Assembly: GCA_013151785.1 (NCBI GenBank)
Contig: JAADHP010000098.1
Location: forward strand, 1-6,641
Length of the DNA: 6,641 bases
Origin: Nitrospirota bacterium
GTDB taxonomy: Bacteria > Nitrospirota > Thermodesulfovibrionia > Thermodesulfovibrionales > JdFR-85
Direction of reading: 5' to 3'
Positions 5,851-6,641 of the stretch are shown one piece after another. Both the position numbers and the translations under genes were made by a program. The first letter of the stretch is position 1; each line of letters starts with the position of its first letter. The notes under the pieces were generated by a model that worked only from the letters and a program-made list of their open reading frames with translations, was not told the DNA's origin and ran no database searches.

Positions 5851-6641
5851 ATGAACAGAATACTGGTAATAGATGATGACCCTATTGTGAGGGATATATT
5901 AAGTGATTATCTGAAACAGGAAGGTAATGAGGTTGTAACAGCAGAGGATGGGAGGGCAGGGCTTGAAAGATTAAAGGAAGATCAATTTGATTTAGTCTTT
6001 CTTGATCTCAAGATGCCAGGGATGGATGGACTGGATGTATTTGAGAAGGCGAAAGAGACAATAAACGCTGATACCCCCACCATTATAATCACTGCTCATG
6101 GAACCATTGAAAATGCTGTGCAGGCAATGAAGCTGGGTGCCTTTGATTATATTACAAAGCCTTTCAGACTTGATGAGATTGGCATAATAACCAGAAGGGC
6201 ACTGGAGGTAACAAAATTAAAAAGGGAGAATCTGCGATTAAAGAGAGAGTTGAAGAGAAGGTACGAGTTCCACGGTCTTATAGGTTCTTCTCCAGAGATG
6301 CACAGGGTGTACTCATTAATTGAGAAGATTGCAGACACAGACAGTACCGTGCTTATAACAGGAGAAAGCGGTACAGGCAAGGAGCTTGTAGCAAGGATTA
6401 TACATTATAACAGTTCAAGGGCAGAGAGGAATTTTGTGCCGCTGAACTGTGCAGCAATACCCAAGGATCTTCTTGAGACAGAACTCTTTGGTCACGAAAA
6501 AGGTGCCTTTACAGGTGCTACCACCACAAGGATAGGGAGATTTGAGCTTGCCAATGGTGGTACACTTTTTCTTGATGAGATTGGTGAGCTTGATCCGTCC
6601 CTGCAGGTAAAACTGCTAAGGGTGTTACAGGAAAGAGAGTT
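5851..6641 (+). CDS. Sigma-54-dependent response regulator, NtrC family (3' end outside window)
   Basis: When phosphorylated by a sensor kinase, proteins of this family form AAA+ rings that use ATP to open promoters bound by sigma-54 RNA polymerase. The 263 codons visible contain a receiver domain (1 to about 120) with acidic pocket Asp8-Asp10, phospho-acceptor Asp52 in FLDLKMPGMDG, Thr81 and Lys103 in ITKPF. A basic, probably helical linker follows at about 119-138. The AAA+ domain then shows GSSPEM (145-150), Walker A GESGTGKE (171-178), ELFGHEKGAFTGA (211-223) with the GAFTGA loop that touches sigma-54, and Walker B GGTLFLDEIGEL (236-247). The remaining AAA+ part and a C-terminal HTH domain are expected past the edge. 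ATG 5851 is the first ATG after an in-frame stop at 5815-5817; GGGAA at 5840-5844 is a modest Shine-Dalgarno. No partner kinase is visible, and the target genes cannot be inferred, so no symbol is given. Confidence 0.96.
   Translation, partial: MNRILVIDDDPIVRDILSDYLKQEGNEVVTAEDGRAGLERLKEDQFDLVFLDLKMPGMDGLDVFEKAKETINADTPTIIITAHGTIENAVQAMKLGAFDYITKPFRLDEIGIITRRALEVTKLKRENLRLKRELKRRYEFHGLIGSSPEMHRVYSLIEKIADTDSTVLITGESGTGKELVARIIHYNSSRAERNFVPLNCAAIPKDLLETELFGHEKGAFTGATTTRIGRFELANGGTLFLDEIGELDPSLQVKLLRVLQERE

Noticed and set aside
6147..6380. 77-codon minus-strand ORF inside the response regulator
   Set aside because: It is antisense to a strongly conserved receiver and AAA+ coding region and shows no features of its own.

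Overview
The window holds four protein-coding genes of a free-living bacterium. Two of them run off the window edges. Three housekeeping genes lie on the minus strand and read in the order guaB, guaA, glyQS. A fourth gene, on the plus strand at the right edge, diverges from guaB and encodes a sigma-54-dependent, NtrC-type response regulator. The domain styles, moderate G+C content and use of an NtrC-family regulator fit a Gram-negative anaerobe-type lineage such as Nitrospirota or a deltaproteobacterial group. This assignment is a guess from general resemblance and was not tested.

From left to right, positions 1-2315 (minus) are the first 771 codons of glycyl-tRNA synthetase. Its alpha (GlyQ) and beta (GlyS) chains are joined in one uninterrupted frame; in most bacteria they are two genes. 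The gap at 2316-2521 carries a Shine-Dalgarno sequence for glyQS, a small hairpin with a T-run that may end the gua transcript, and one further inverted repeat. Positions 2522-4060 (minus) are guaA (GMP synthetase) and 4064-5524 (minus) are guaB (IMP dehydrogenase). They are separated by only 3 bp, which is the classic guaBA operon making XMP and then GMP from IMP. glyQS follows in the same direction and may be co-transcribed or have its own promoter.

Positions 5525-5850 are the divergent control region. It is AT-rich with no credible ORF. It contains the guaB ribosome-binding site, a GC-rich hairpin, a pair of 6-base arms that could close an approximately 100-nt folded leader, a TTGACA-type promoter for the regulator, and a 7-6-7 dyad over that promoter. 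Positions 5851-6641 (plus) are the first 263 codons of the response regulator: receiver domain, linker and most of the AAA+ domain, including the GAFTGA loop that contacts sigma-54.

Most of the window is ordinary core metabolism. The points most worth a second look are the glyQS fusion, the possible structured leader of guaBA and the dyad over the regulator promoter. I found no mobile element, CRISPR array, tRNA or rRNA, and no convincing new system.
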